Source: Nonomuraea gerenzanensis (lineage in GTDB: Bacteria; Actinomycetota; Actinomycetes; Streptosporangiales; Streptosporangiaceae). From it: a stretch of 64,000 bases of DNA. This document shows, one piece after another, positions 44,608 to 52,457 of the stretch (position 1 is its first letter; every line of letters starts with the position of its first letter). Below the pieces are notes generated by a model. The model was given only the letters and a program-made list of their open reading frames with translations, searched no databases and was not told the DNA's origin. The stretch spans positions 10,230,001 to 10,294,000 of the forward strand of contig NZ_CP084058.1 of NCBI RefSeq assembly GCF_020215645.1, written 5' to 3'. Made by a program: the position numbers and the translations under genes.

Positions 44608-45645
44608 CTAGCCGGATACTCGCGCGGTGATGTCGTCGCCGATCTCGCTGGTGCTGCGGCCGGCCCGGCGCTCGGTGATGTCGTCGGCGACCGCCCGCTC
44701 GACCCTGGCCGCCTCGTCGTGCAGGCCGAGGTGGTCGAGGAGCATGGAGACCGACAGGATCGTCGCGGTGGGGTCGGCCTTGCCCTGGCCGGCGATGTCG
44801 GGGGCGCTGCCGTGCACCGGCTCGAACATGCTGGGCGCCGCGCCCTCGGGGTTGATGTTGCCGCTGGCCGCCAGGCCGATGCCGCCGGCGATGGCCGCGC
44901 CGAGGTCGGTGATGATGTCGCCGAACAGGTTGTCGGTGACGACCACGTCGAAGCGCTCGGGCTGGGTCACGAAGAACATGGAGGCCGCGTCGATGTGGCA
45001 GTAGTCGGTGGTGACCTCGGGATACTCCCCTGCCACGCGGTCGACCGTGCGCTGCCACAGGTCGCCGGCGAAGGTGAGCACGTTCGTCTTGTGGACGAGG
45101 GTCAGCTTCCTGCGCGGGCGGGACTTGGCCTTGTCGAAGGCGTAACGCACCACGCGCTCGACGCCGTGGGCGGTGTTGAGCGACTCCTGGGTGGCGATCT
45201 CGTGCGGCGTGCCGCGCCGCATGACGCCGCCCGTGCCGGCGTAGAGGCCCTCGGTGCCCTCGCGGACCACGATCATGTCGATGTTCGCGGTCGGCGTGTC
45301 GGCCAGCGGGGTCGCCACGCCGGGGAAGAGCTTGACCGGCCGCAGGTTGACGTAGTGGTCGAAGGCGAACCTGAGCCGCAACAGCAGGTCGCGCTCCAGG
45401 ATGCCGGGGGGCACGCTGGGGTCGCCGATGGCGCCGAGCAGGATCGCGTCGTAGCCGCGCAGCTCTTCGAGCACCGCGTCCGGGAGCGTCTCACCGGTAC
45501 GGTGATAGCGGGCGGCCCCCAGGTCGTAGTGGGTGGGCTCGATCTTCGTGCCTACTGCCTCAAGGACCTTGAGCCCTTCGGCGACGACCTCGGTGCCGAT
45601 GCCATCCCCAGGGATGACGGCCAGGCGGATGTTACGCGACTCCAT
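44608..45645 (-). CDS. leuB: 3-isopropylmalate dehydrogenase
   Basis: LeuB oxidises and decarboxylates 3-isopropylmalate in leucine synthesis. The 345-residue protein has the N-terminal [13 protein letters not shown], the substrate-binding arginines in [17 protein letters not shown], the [17 protein letters not shown] metal site, and the NAD-binding [18 protein letters not shown]. The start is ATG 45645 ([10 protein letters not shown]); an ATG 12 bases upstream is possible. It is divergent from the riboswitch-controlled NlpC/P60 gene. It is separate from leuCD, which lie 30 kb away. Confidence 0.97.
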   Translation of the reverse strand: MESRNIRLAVIPGDGIGTEVVAEGLKVLEAVGTKIEPTHYDLGAARYHRTGETLPDAVLEELRGYDAILLGAIGDPSVPPGILERDLLLRLRFAFDHYVNLRPVKLFPGVATPLADTPTANIDMIVVREGTEGLYAGTGGVMRRGTPHEIATQESLNTAHGVERVVRYAFDKAKSRPRRKLTLVHKTNVLTFAGDLWQRTVDRVAGEYPEVTTDYCHIDAASMFFVTQPERFDVVVTDNLFGDIITDLGAAIAGGIGLAASGNINPEGAAPSMFEPVHGSAPDIAGQGKADPTATILSVSMLLDHLGLHDEAARVERAVADDITERRAGRSTSEIGDDITARVSG

Positions 45646-45718
45646 GACGGCAACCATACCGGCTCGTCTCGCCTGACGAACACACCATCTCACCTCGCGG
45701 ACGTCCGGTTTGGGGGGA

Positions 45719-45747
45719 TTGCGACCTTTTGACCGTTTCGTTAGAGT
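45719..45747 (+). promoter_or_regulatory. Candidate promoter of the riboswitch/NlpC gene
   Basis: TTGCGA (45719-45724) and TAGAGT (45742-45747) are spaced by 17 bases and resemble primary-sigma -35 and -10 elements. The expected transcription start would be a few bases before the riboswitch domain. Assigned by inspection only. Confidence 0.35.
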
Positions 45748-45749
45748 CC

Positions 45750-45873
45750 GTCGAGCCTAATCCGCGCAGCAGCTGCGTGGAGCCGGGGACCCATCTTTCC
45801 CCCCGGGGCGAATCGGCGGTATCGCCGTAGGGCTGTCTTCCAGGCCCGAGCCCGTCAGCTAACCCGGTCGGCC
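45750..45873 (+). ncRNA. c-di-AMP (ydaO-yuaA type) riboswitch
   Basis: The 5' leader of the NlpC/P60 gene contains the conserved ydaO blocks: a C-T-A-A-T-C-C-G-C segment near 45756, GGAGCCGGGGACCCA (45779-45792 area), GGGGCGAATC (45805-45814), and CCGAGCCCGTCAGCTAACCC (45845-45864). In actinobacteria this riboswitch typically precedes NlpC/P60 or resuscitation-promoting cell-wall hydrolases and switches them off when c-di-AMP is abundant. Boundaries are approximate and the fold was not computed. Confidence 0.88.
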
Positions 45874-45891
45874 GCATGGAAGGACAGTCTT

Positions 45892-46554
45892 CTGTCTCGC
45901 ATCGCCATCGTCCTGGCAGCGGCGTCTGCCGGACTCATCCTGGCCACCCCGGCCGCACAGGCAGCCACCGGCGACAACCTCGCCGCCAAGCCCGCCGAGC
46001 CCGTCAAAACCGTCAAGTCCGTGAAGTCCTGGAAGTCCGTGAAGTCCGTCACCGACAAGGACGACACCACCCTCACCGGCGCCGAGATCAAGCGCATCAG
46101 GCTGGCACAGGCGCCCAAGCCCGCATGGAAGGTCGCCCTCGACTTCGCCATGACCAAGCGCGGCATCCCCTACGTCTGGGGCGGGACCAGCGACTCGGGT
46201 TACGACTGCTCGGGGCTGATGCTCCGGGCGTACGAGAAGGCCGGCATCGACCTGCCCCGCACCGCCCGCGAACAGTACGGGGCGTTCTCCAGAAAGATCG
46301 ACTGGACGGAGCTGGAACCCGGCGACCTGGTGTTCTTCAGCAACCTGGGTCACGTCGGAATGATCTCCAAGCCCGGCTACATGGTGCACGCGCCGCACTC
46401 GGGCGACGTGGTGAAGGAGGAGAAGCTGTCGAGCTGGCGCAGGCAGGCCTTCGTCGGCGCGGTCCGGCCCGACCCCAAGGGCGTGCGCCGGTGGGCCCAA
46501 CTGCTGGAGGAGCGCCGCGAGCCCGTCCCCGCCTCGCTGACCGCCACCCTCTGA
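45892..46554 (+). CDS. Secreted NlpC/P60 (C40) peptidoglycan endopeptidase
   Basis: This 220-residue exported hydrolase has a Sec signal peptide (cleavage after AQA near residue 23) and a Lys/Ser/Val-rich linker (VKTVKSVKSWKSVKSV). The C-terminal NlpC/P60 domain has catalytic Cys106 in YDCSG, His154 in GHVGM and His166. Such enzymes cut stem-peptide bonds in peptidoglycan. No ATG, GTG or TTG in this frame precedes the signal peptide. A CTG at 45892, seven bases after GGAAGGA, is the apparent start. A riboswitch sits directly upstream. A start at GTG 46021 would delete the signal peptide. Confidence 0.88.
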   Translation: MSRIAIVLAAASAGLILATPAAQAATGDNLAAKPAEPVKTVKSVKSWKSVKSVTDKDDTTLTGAEIKRIRLAQAPKPAWKVALDFAMTKRGIPYVWGGTSDSGYDCSGLMLRAYEKAGIDLPRTAREQYGAFSRKIDWTELEPGDLVFFSNLGHVGMISKPGYMVHAPHSGDVVKEEKLSSWRRQAFVGAVRPDPKGVRRWAQLLEERREPVPASLTATL

Positions 46555-46573
46555 GCACTACCGGAAAGAGCCA

Positions 46574-46605
46574 GGGCGGCCCCGCTTTCCCCCGCGGGGC
46601 CGCCC
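46574..46605. terminator. Terminator hairpin between the NlpC/P60 and SSI-like genes
   Basis: GGGCGGCCCCGC (46574-46585) pairs perfectly with GCGGGGCCGCCC (46594-46605). It lies 20 bases after the NlpC/P60 stop and eight bases from the convergent inhibitor gene end, so it can serve both. Confidence 0.8.
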
Positions 46606-46612
46606 GTCCCGC

Positions 46613-47011
46613 TCAGCCGACCCTGGGCACGATCGGGGCGGCCAGCCGCTCCGCGAAGCACGGGTTCGGATAGTCCTCGGCGAAGTCCTTGGGCTCGCCG
46701 CGATAGTCACCCCTGATCTGCACGTGCACCGGGTCGAAGATCTTCGGGCACGGCTCGCCTGGCTGGAACCTGAGGCGGTCCAGGTCGCCGCCGAAGTCGT
46801 CCAGCATGCCGCAGGCGGCTCGCGGGTCGGGGTGGATGCCGCCCGCCGGACCGCAGGTCAGGATCCACTGCGCGGTGCTGCCGGCGTGGTGGGTGGTGAT
46901 GCGCAGGTAGGACTCCTGCGCCTGGGCGGGCGCTGCCAGCAGCGCAGCCGCGGACAGAGCGGGCAGGGCGACGGTCACGGCACGACGGATCACGCTCAGG
47001 GAAGCGCGCAT
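46613..47011 (-). CDS. Subtilisin inhibitor-like (SSI family) secreted protease inhibitor
   Basis: This 132-residue protein has a signal peptide (cleavage after AQA near residue 31) and an SSI fold. The four cysteines 53, 67, 88 and 118 fit the two SSI disulfides. The reactive loop reads C88-P-K90-I91-F-D-P, aligned with C-P-M-V-Y-D-P of SSI, so the P1 residue is Lys90, predicting trypsin-like targets. The CGPAGGIHPDPRAACG block is diagnostic. The start is ATG 47011 with AGGAGG. It is convergent with the NlpC/P60 gene. Confidence 0.93.
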   Translation of the reverse strand: MRASLSVIRRAVTVALPALSAAALLAAPAQAQESYLRITTHHAGSTAQWILTCGPAGGIHPDPRAACGMLDDFGGDLDRLRFQPGEPCPKIFDPVHVQIRGDYRGEPKDFAEDYPNPCFAERLAAPIVPRVG

Positions 47012-47111
47012 GGGGGAACCTCCTGCATGGGTGAATACGCAGAGCGACGTTACCAACACTCTCCGTATCCACAGGGGCAGGTCTTCGTACCCTGGGCGTA
47101 CCGTGTCGGGT

Positions 47112-47927
47112 ATGTCCCCCGAGAAGGTGCACCTGACCGAGGAGAAGGCCACTCTCCTCGCCACCCTGTACGGCAGGGCCCTCGACGCCCGATCCCCGCA
47201 CCCCATCCTCGGCGACCGGCTGGCGGCCGAGACGATCGAGCGGATCGACCACGACTTCGGCAGCACCGGGCTCGACGCCAAGATGGCCAGGGCCGTGGCA
47301 CTGCGGGCGCGCCTGGTCGACCGGTGGGCGGGCGAGTTCCTCGCCGCGCGCCCGGACGCGACCGTGCTGCACCTGGGCTGCGGGCTCGACACCCGCGTCC
47401 ACCGCATGGACCCGCCGCCGTCCGTGCGCTGGTACGACGTGGACTACCCGGAGGTCGTCGAGCTGCGCCGGCGGTTGTTCCCCGAGCGGCCGGGCCACAC
47501 CCTGATCGGGACCTCCGTCACCGACCTCGGCTGGCTGGAGCAGGTGCCCGCGGACGCCCCCGCGCTGGTCGTGGCGGAGGGCCTGTTCTACTACCTCGAC
47601 CCGGTGCAGGGCCCGGCGCTGGTGCGGGCGATCGTGGACCGCTTCCCCGGCGGCGCCTTCGTCTTCGACGCCCTGAGCCCGCTCGGGCTGCGGCTGCAAC
47701 GGCTCAACCGGCCGGTGCGCAAGGCGGGGGCGACGATGCACTGGGCGATCGACGGCCCCGCCGAGCTGCTGGCCATCCATCCAGGGCTGCGCTGCCTGGA
47801 GGCGCTGAGCGCGTTCGACATCGACGGCTTCAACCGCCTGTCGGCCACGCACCGGGCGGTGGGCACGATCATCAAGCTCGTGCCCGCGCTGCGGCGGACG
47901 GCGGTCTTCTACCGGCTCGAATTCTGA
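47112..47927 (+). CDS. Leucine carboxyl methyltransferase/TcmP-like SAM methyltransferase
   Basis: This 271-residue class I methyltransferase of the LCM/TcmP group has the SAM-binding block VLHLGCGLDTRVHRMD at about residues 94-109, WYDVDYPEVVELRR, and the VVAEGLFYYLD motif. TcmP relatives methylate carboxyl groups of polyketides, but here no biosynthetic cluster surrounds it, so the substrate is unknown. ATG 47112 gives MSPEKVHLTEEKATLL. It is divergent from the SSI-like gene. Confidence 0.88.
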   Translation: MSPEKVHLTEEKATLLATLYGRALDARSPHPILGDRLAAETIERIDHDFGSTGLDAKMARAVALRARLVDRWAGEFLAARPDATVLHLGCGLDTRVHRMDPPPSVRWYDVDYPEVVELRRRLFPERPGHTLIGTSVTDLGWLEQVPADAPALVVAEGLFYYLDPVQGPALVRAIVDRFPGGAFVFDALSPLGLRLQRLNRPVRKAGATMHWAIDGPAELLAIHPGLRCLEALSAFDIDGFNRLSATHRAVGTIIKLVPALRRTAVFYRLEF

Positions 47928-48028
47928 GGGGCGCCGCCGTTGTCGCGGCGGTCCAGCGCGGTCTGCAGGGCCTCGGCGGCCTCGTCCTGCTGCTCTTCCG
48001 TACGGTTCCAGGCATACATGTCGTACAT
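47909..48028 (-). CDS. Possible small acidic protein (39 residues)
   Basis: This short ORF opens M-Y-D-M-Y-A-W-N-R-T and continues with a Glu/Gln/Ala/Asp-rich helix ending D-R-R-D-N-G-G. GC at third codon positions is about 85%, as for real genes here, which is the main argument for coding. Its stop lies 19 bases inside the antisense end of the methyltransferase gene. No strong ribosome-binding site is seen and no family is recognised. Confidence 0.4.
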   Translation of the reverse strand: MYDMYAWNRTEEQQDEAAEALQTALDRRDNGGAPQNSSR

Positions 48029-48296
48029 GTGACTCAGCTCATCTCGCGGACGCGTTTCCAGTGGGAAGCCGGACTCCGGTCGCGAATCCGACCGGGCCTG
48101 ATCTCGTGGTCCGGGTCACGGACCGGACGAAAGGGACTTATTGGCCGACACAACGCCGCTCTCCGCGGCGGGTCGTCGACCTGCCCTAACAGGCCCCGCC
48201 GCGGCAGGCAATGAGTACGAACACCTGGCGCATTAGCAGCCACAGTACCCGAGGATCTGCTCGGAAGTCCTACTATCTTGCATGCTGAGACGCAAA
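48029..48296. other. Intergenic region without a recognised gene
   Basis: This stretch between the small ORF and the serA terminator shows short hairpins, such as GGTCCG/CGGACC (48108-48124) and CCTGCC/GGCAGG (48180-48208), and lower GC near 48220-48290. An antisense-type open frame here has no coding character. I see no RNA gene. Confidence 0.5.
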
Positions 48297-48325
48297 GGGC
48301 CGCCACCCGGAACGGGTGACGGCCC
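48297..48325 (-). terminator. Terminator after serA
   Basis: On the minus strand GGGCCGTCACCCG (48325-48313) pairs with CGGGTGGCGGCCC (48309-48297) with one G-T wobble, followed by TTTG. It starts 22 bases after the serA stop. Confidence 0.85.
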
Positions 48326-48346
48326 TCGACGAGGCTCCGGCGGAGG

Positions 48347-49936
48347 TCAGTCCTCCAGGTCCACCGAGCGGCCGCTCTCGGCGCCGATCTCGGTGCCGAT
48401 CTGCTCGACGACCTCGGCGGGGATGGCCGAGTCGACGGTCAGCGCGATGAGCGCCTTGCCGCCCTTGGTGTCACGGGCCACCTGCATCGAGGCGATGTTG
48501 ATGCTGTGCTCGCCGAGCAGCCTGCCCACCACGCCGACGATGCCGGGGCGGTCGGTGTAGGTGTAGAAGCACAGGTGGGCCGTCGGCTCGATCTCCATCT
48601 CGTAGCCGTTGACCTCCACGATCTTGGTGATCTGGCGGGGGCCGGACAGCGTGCCGGAGACCGAGACGGTGCGGCCGTCGGCGAGCACGCCGCGCACGGT
48701 CACGACGTTGCGCCAGTCGGGGCTCTCGGAGCTGGTGACCAGCTCGACGGTGATGCCGCGGTCCTTGGCCAGCAGCGGCGCGTTGACGTAGGTGACCTGC
48801 TCCTCGACCACGTCGGCGAAGACGCCCTTGAGCGCGGCCAGCTCGATCACCCGCACGTCCTGGGCGGCGATCTCGCCGCGCACCTCGACGTCGAGCTTGG
48901 TGGCCACCTCGCCGGCCAGCGCGGTGAAGACCCGGCCGAGCTTCTCGGCCAGCGGCAGGCCCGGCTTGACGTCCTCGGCGACGGCGCCGCCCTGGACGTT
49001 GACCGCGTCGGGCACGAACTCGCCCGCCAGCGCCAGCTTCACGCTGCGCGCCACCTGGGTGCCGGCCTTCTCCTGGGCCTCGTGCGTGGAGGCGCCGAGG
49101 TGCGGCGTGACGACGACCTGGTCCAGCTCGAACAGCGGGCTGTCGGTGCAGGGCTCCTTGGAGAAGACGTCGAGGCCCGCGCCGGCGACCCGGCCCTCCT
49201 TGATCGCCGAGTAGAGCGCGCTCTCGTCCACGATGCCGCCGCGGGCCACGTTGACGATGCGCACGCTCGGCTTGACCTGGTGCAGCTCCTTGTCACCGAT
49301 GAGCCCGATCGTCTCCTTGGACTTGGGCAGGTGAACGGTGAGGAAGTCGGCCTGCTTGAGCACCTCTTCGAGGCTCAGCAGCTTGACGCCCATCTGCGCG
49401 GCCCTGGCCGGCGGCAGGTAGGGGTCGTAGGCGATCAGCTCGACGCCGAACGGCTGCAGGCGCTGCGCCACGAGCTGGCCGATCTTGCCGAGGCCGAGGA
49501 TGCCGACGACCTTCTCGTCGAGCTCGACGCCGGTGTACTTGGAGCGCTTCCACTCGCCGTTCTTCAGCGCGGCGTGCGCCTGGGCGGTGTTGCGCGCGCT
49601 GGCCAGGATGAGGGCGATCGTCTGCTCAGCGGCGCTGGTGATGTTGGAGGTCGGGGCGTTCACGACCATGACACCGGCCTTGGTGGCCGCCTCGACGTCG
49701 ACGTTGTCGAGACCGACCCCGGCGCGGGCGACCACGCGCAGCTTGGGCGCCGCGGCGATGGCCTCGGCGTCGACCTGGGTGGCGGAGCGCACGATGAGCG
49801 CGTCCACGTCGGCGAGAGCGGGCAGGAACTGGGAACGGTCGGCGCCGTCGGTGTGGCGGACCTCGAAATCAGCTCCGAGTACGGCGAGGCCAGCCTCGGA
49901 CAGCTCCTCTGCGACCAGAACGACGGGCTTGTTCAC
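48347..49936 (-). CDS. serA: D-3-phosphoglycerate dehydrogenase
   Basis: SerA makes 3-phosphohydroxypyruvate, the first committed step of serine synthesis. The 529-residue protein is the long actinobacterial/mycobacterial type. It has a catalytic domain with the NAD motif GILGLGKIGQLVAQRL at about residues 146-161 and a catalytic His-Glu pair near VTPHLGASTHEAQ. An intervening domain and a C-terminal ACT domain (RPGIVGVVGRLLGEHSIN) for serine feedback follow. The start is GTG 49936, which overlaps the TGA of an upstream 66-codon ORF, implying coupled translation. Confidence 0.97.
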   Translation of the reverse strand: MNKPVVLVAEELSEAGLAVLGADFEVRHTDGADRSQFLPALADVDALIVRSATQVDAEAIAAAPKLRVVARAGVGLDNVDVEAATKAGVMVVNAPTSNITSAAEQTIALILASARNTAQAHAALKNGEWKRSKYTGVELDEKVVGILGLGKIGQLVAQRLQPFGVELIAYDPYLPPARAAQMGVKLLSLEEVLKQADFLTVHLPKSKETIGLIGDKELHQVKPSVRIVNVARGGIVDESALYSAIKEGRVAGAGLDVFSKEPCTDSPLFELDQVVVTPHLGASTHEAQEKAGTQVARSVKLALAGEFVPDAVNVQGGAVAEDVKPGLPLAEKLGRVFTALAGEVATKLDVEVRGEIAAQDVRVIELAALKGVFADVVEEQVTYVNAPLLAKDRGITVELVTSSESPDWRNVVTVRGVLADGRTVSVSGTLSGPRQITKIVEVNGYEMEIEPTAHLCFYTYTDRPGIVGVVGRLLGEHSINIASMQVARDTKGGKALIALTVDSAIPAEVVEQIGTEIGAESGRSVDLED

Positions 49937-50133
49937 GTCTGTGCATCCTTAAGGCACGGCGGAGGGGGGTCACCGTCCACGGAACCCCCCGGCGGTCCCA
50001 CAGAGTGTATCCGCAGCTTGTGAACGTATTCACGAGGGGCCACCATGTGAGACGGATCCCGGCGTACCCACCTCCCGGCAAACTCATCCACTCCGCTCAC
50101 ATCTTTGTCTTGATCGGGAGATTTATTCGCCAT
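49933..50133 (-). CDS. Small ORF overlapping the serA start (66 codons)
   Basis: ATG 50133 opens a 66-codon frame (M-A-N-K-S-P-D-Q-D-K ...) whose TGA overlaps the serA GTG by four bases (GTGA). It is hydrophilic. Its third-position GC is clearly lower than in the flanking genes, so it is either a leader ORF controlling serA or a young gene rather than a typical protein. A 7-bp stem, GGGGGGT with ACCCCCC (49963-49991 area), lies inside its end and could affect serA translation. No family is recognised. Confidence 0.5.
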   Translation of the reverse strand: MANKSPDQDKDVSGVDEFAGRWVRRDPSHMVAPREYVHKLRIHSVGPPGGSVDGDPPPPCLKDAQT

Positions 50134-50161
50134 TAGCCTGATAAGCCGTGGCCGACTACCT

Positions 50162-51028
50162 ATGGTTCGTCATATGAGCATCGGGAATCCTGCGCTTGCC
50201 GACGTGCTCGCACAGCATGGCACTCCCCATCGCCTGCTGGGCGCTCTTGCCGACGGTGGAGTCCTGGTGGCAGTGCGACCAGATCGTTCCGTCGTCCTGG
50301 GGACGACCCAGGCCGGTGACCGGGTCCTGCTCGGGTACACCAGCCCCGCGACCTATGCCAGACACCGCGGCAGCCATTCCCTGTCGGCCTGCGACGCCGA
50401 CACCATCCTGGACATCCAGCGCGTCACCGGGGTGCGCGAGATCGTCATCGACGCGGCCGGACCAGCCGCCGCGGCCGTGCCCATCGACGATCTCCAGCAC
50501 TTCATGACCACGACACGCACAGGGCCCACGCCCGTCATGTCGGGGGCCGTCCCGGCCGCCTACGCCACGGGCGCGATGGCCACCGTGTCGCGGGGTGCCG
50601 CGCTGGCCCAGGTGGCCCCGCCGAGCCCGCAGGCCCCCACGCTGCCCTGGGTGCCCGCGCCCCGGCCGCACCTGTCGGGGCCGATGCAGCAGGTGGACCC
50701 GGGCTACCGCCGGTGCACGCACCCGATCCTGCCGGCGCTGCGCCAGGCGATCGCGTACCTGCTCATGGACTTCCCGCTGGTGCACCACGTGTGGATCTCC
50801 GAGGCGGGCACGGCGTCCGGGGCCACCGGGATCATGCTGCACGTCAAGGTGCACATGTCGGCCGCCGAGGACGTCGTCCGCGACCTGCACCGCCTGGTGC
50901 GCGCCAGGCTGCCGCAGTTCGCCGCGTCGGGGGCGCCGATCCTCATGGCCAGGGTGGCCGACGCGCGCAGCGAGCGCCGCATGATCGAGATCGGCGCGCA
51001 CGTGGTGTGCGCCAACGTCTCGGACTGA
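50162..51028 (+). CDS. SseB-like N-terminal domain protein
   Basis: This 288-residue protein has an SseB-like N-terminal half (VLVAVRPDRSVVLGTTQAGDRVLLGYTSP, then IVIDAAGPAAAAVPI), a Pro/Ala-rich middle, and a C-terminal alpha/beta domain (QAIAYLLMDFPLVHHVWISE onward). SseB-type domains are common in actinobacteria, often next to type VII or signalling genes, but the role is unclear. The start could be ATG 50162 or ATG 50174; neither has a clear ribosome-binding site. It is divergent from the serA leader ORF. Confidence 0.8.
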   Translation: MVRHMSIGNPALADVLAQHGTPHRLLGALADGGVLVAVRPDRSVVLGTTQAGDRVLLGYTSPATYARHRGSHSLSACDADTILDIQRVTGVREIVIDAAGPAAAAVPIDDLQHFMTTTRTGPTPVMSGAVPAAYATGAMATVSRGAALAQVAPPSPQAPTLPWVPAPRPHLSGPMQQVDPGYRRCTHPILPALRQAIAYLLMDFPLVHHVWISEAGTASGATGIMLHVKVHMSAAEDVVRDLHRLVRARLPQFAASGAPILMARVADARSERRMIEIGAHVVCANVSD

Positions 51029-51095
51029 GGCTTGAGGGAGGGTCCGGGAAAACTGGGCCCTCCCCAACCAGCCCGCGCTCCGTTGTAATGAGGGG

Positions 51096-52457
51096 ATGAT
51101 CACACCGGCGGCGGGCACGGCCACCGTCCCGAAGGGCGTGCGCCTCGGCTACGGGGTCGGCTCGTTCTGCACGGCCACCTTCAACGGCGTGCCGGGGCTG
51201 TTGCTGCTGTTCTACATGACGAACTTCCTGGCCGTGCCCGCGTGGCTGGCCGGTGTCGTGGTCAGCGCGCCGAAGGTCTGGGACCTGTTCATCAACCCCC
51301 TGGTGGGGCGCTGGTCGGACCGGACGGTCACCCGCTGGGGGCCGCGCCGGCCGTGGCTGCTCGCCGGGGCGTGCACGCTGCCGATCACGTTCTTCCTGGT
51401 CTTCGCGGGGCCGCCGCTGACCGGGGTGCCGGCGGCGCTGTACGTGGGGGTCTGCTTCCTGGCGGCGGCGACCGCGTACGCGTTGTTCGAGGTGCCGTAC
51501 AAGGCGATGCCCGGCGAGATGACGCACGACTACCACGAGCGCACGTCGCTGCTGCAGTGGCGGATGGTGTTCGTCGGGGCGGCCACCGCCATCAGCGGCA
51601 TCCTGGCGCCGGTGCTGGCCACGAGCGAGGGCGAGGACGGCACGCTGGGCAGCTACCGGCTGATGGCGATCACGATCGCGGCCATCCTGCTCCTCGCCAT
51701 GCTCGGCTCCTTCTTCGGCACCGCCCGCGCCCCCATGACCGGCGCGCCCGAGCCGGACAGGGGCGGGTGGCGCGAGCAGTTCGCCGCGATCAAGGGCAAC
51801 TCGGCGTTCCTGTGGCTGACGGTGCTGGCCTGCGTGCAGATGCTGGCCGTCAGCATGATGCTGGCCGCCGCCCCCTACTTCGCCACGTACACGCTGGGCT
51901 CGGCCTCGGCCACGCAGACGCTCTTCGCCGTGCTGGTCGGCCCGATCCTGCTGACGATGCCGCTGTGGGTGCGGGTGGCCAGGCGCTTCGACAAGCGCGG
52001 CGCGATGATCCTGGCGGTGCTGCTGTTCGGCGGCGGCACGACGGCCGCCATGGCCACGCCGCTGTTCGGCCCGGTGTGGGCGCACCTGACGATCCTGCTG
52101 GTCGGCGTCGGGTACGCCGGGCTGCAGCTGATGCAGTTCTCCATGCTCGCGGACGTCATCGCGGTGGACGCGGCCACCTCGGGCAAGCGGCGGGCCGGGG
52201 TGCTGACCGGCCTGTGGACGGCCATCGAGAGCGGGGTCAGCGCGTTCGGCGCGCTGATCTTCGGCATCATCCTGACGATCGGCGGCTTCATCGAGTCCGA
52301 GCCGAGCACCCCGGTGCAGCAGCCGGACAGCGCGGTGACCGCGGTCCTCATCGGTCAGACCACGATCCCCGCGCTGATCATCTTCGCCTCGGCGCTGATC
52401 ACGCTGAAGTACCGGCTCACGCCACCCGCCGCGCCAGCTCCATCCTCGTCCGGGTGA
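51096..52457 (+). CDS. GPH-family sugar:cation symporter (MFS_2)
   Basis: This 453-residue membrane protein has about 12 helices and the glycoside-pentoside-hexuronide signature: LGYGVGSFCTATFNGVPG at the start, then KVWDLFINPLVGRWSDRT with RWGPRRPWLL. Members take up oligosaccharides or glycosides with H+ or Na+. No glycosidase gene is adjacent, so the substrate is unknown. Its 3' end overlaps the convergent FtsX-type permease gene by 41 bases. Confidence 0.9.
   Translation: MITPAAGTATVPKGVRLGYGVGSFCTATFNGVPGLLLLFYMTNFLAVPAWLAGVVVSAPKVWDLFINPLVGRWSDRTVTRWGPRRPWLLAGACTLPITFFLVFAGPPLTGVPAALYVGVCFLAAATAYALFEVPYKAMPGEMTHDYHERTSLLQWRMVFVGAATAISGILAPVLATSEGEDGTLGSYRLMAITIAAILLLAMLGSFFGTARAPMTGAPEPDRGGWREQFAAIKGNSAFLWLTVLACVQMLAVSMMLAAAPYFATYTLGSASATQTLFAVLVGPILLTMPLWVRVARRFDKRGAMILAVLLFGGGTTAAMATPLFGPVWAHLTILLVGVGYAGLQLMQFSMLADVIAVDAATSGKRRAGVLTGLWTAIESGVSAFGALIFGIILTIGGFIESEPSTPVQQPDSAVTAVLIGQTTIPALIIFASALITLKYRLTPPAAPAPSSSG

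Noticed and set aside
45876..46673. Alternative frame from ATG 45876 over the NlpC/P60 gene
   Set aside because: Although it starts with ATG, the product is His/Arg/Gly-rich with no domain. The catalytic Cys/His motifs and signal peptide lie in the other frame.
48034..48306. 90-codon open frame on the minus strand upstream of the small ORF
   Set aside because: It crosses the serA terminator, lacks a ribosome-binding site and has Arg/Pro/Cys composition with no coding bias.
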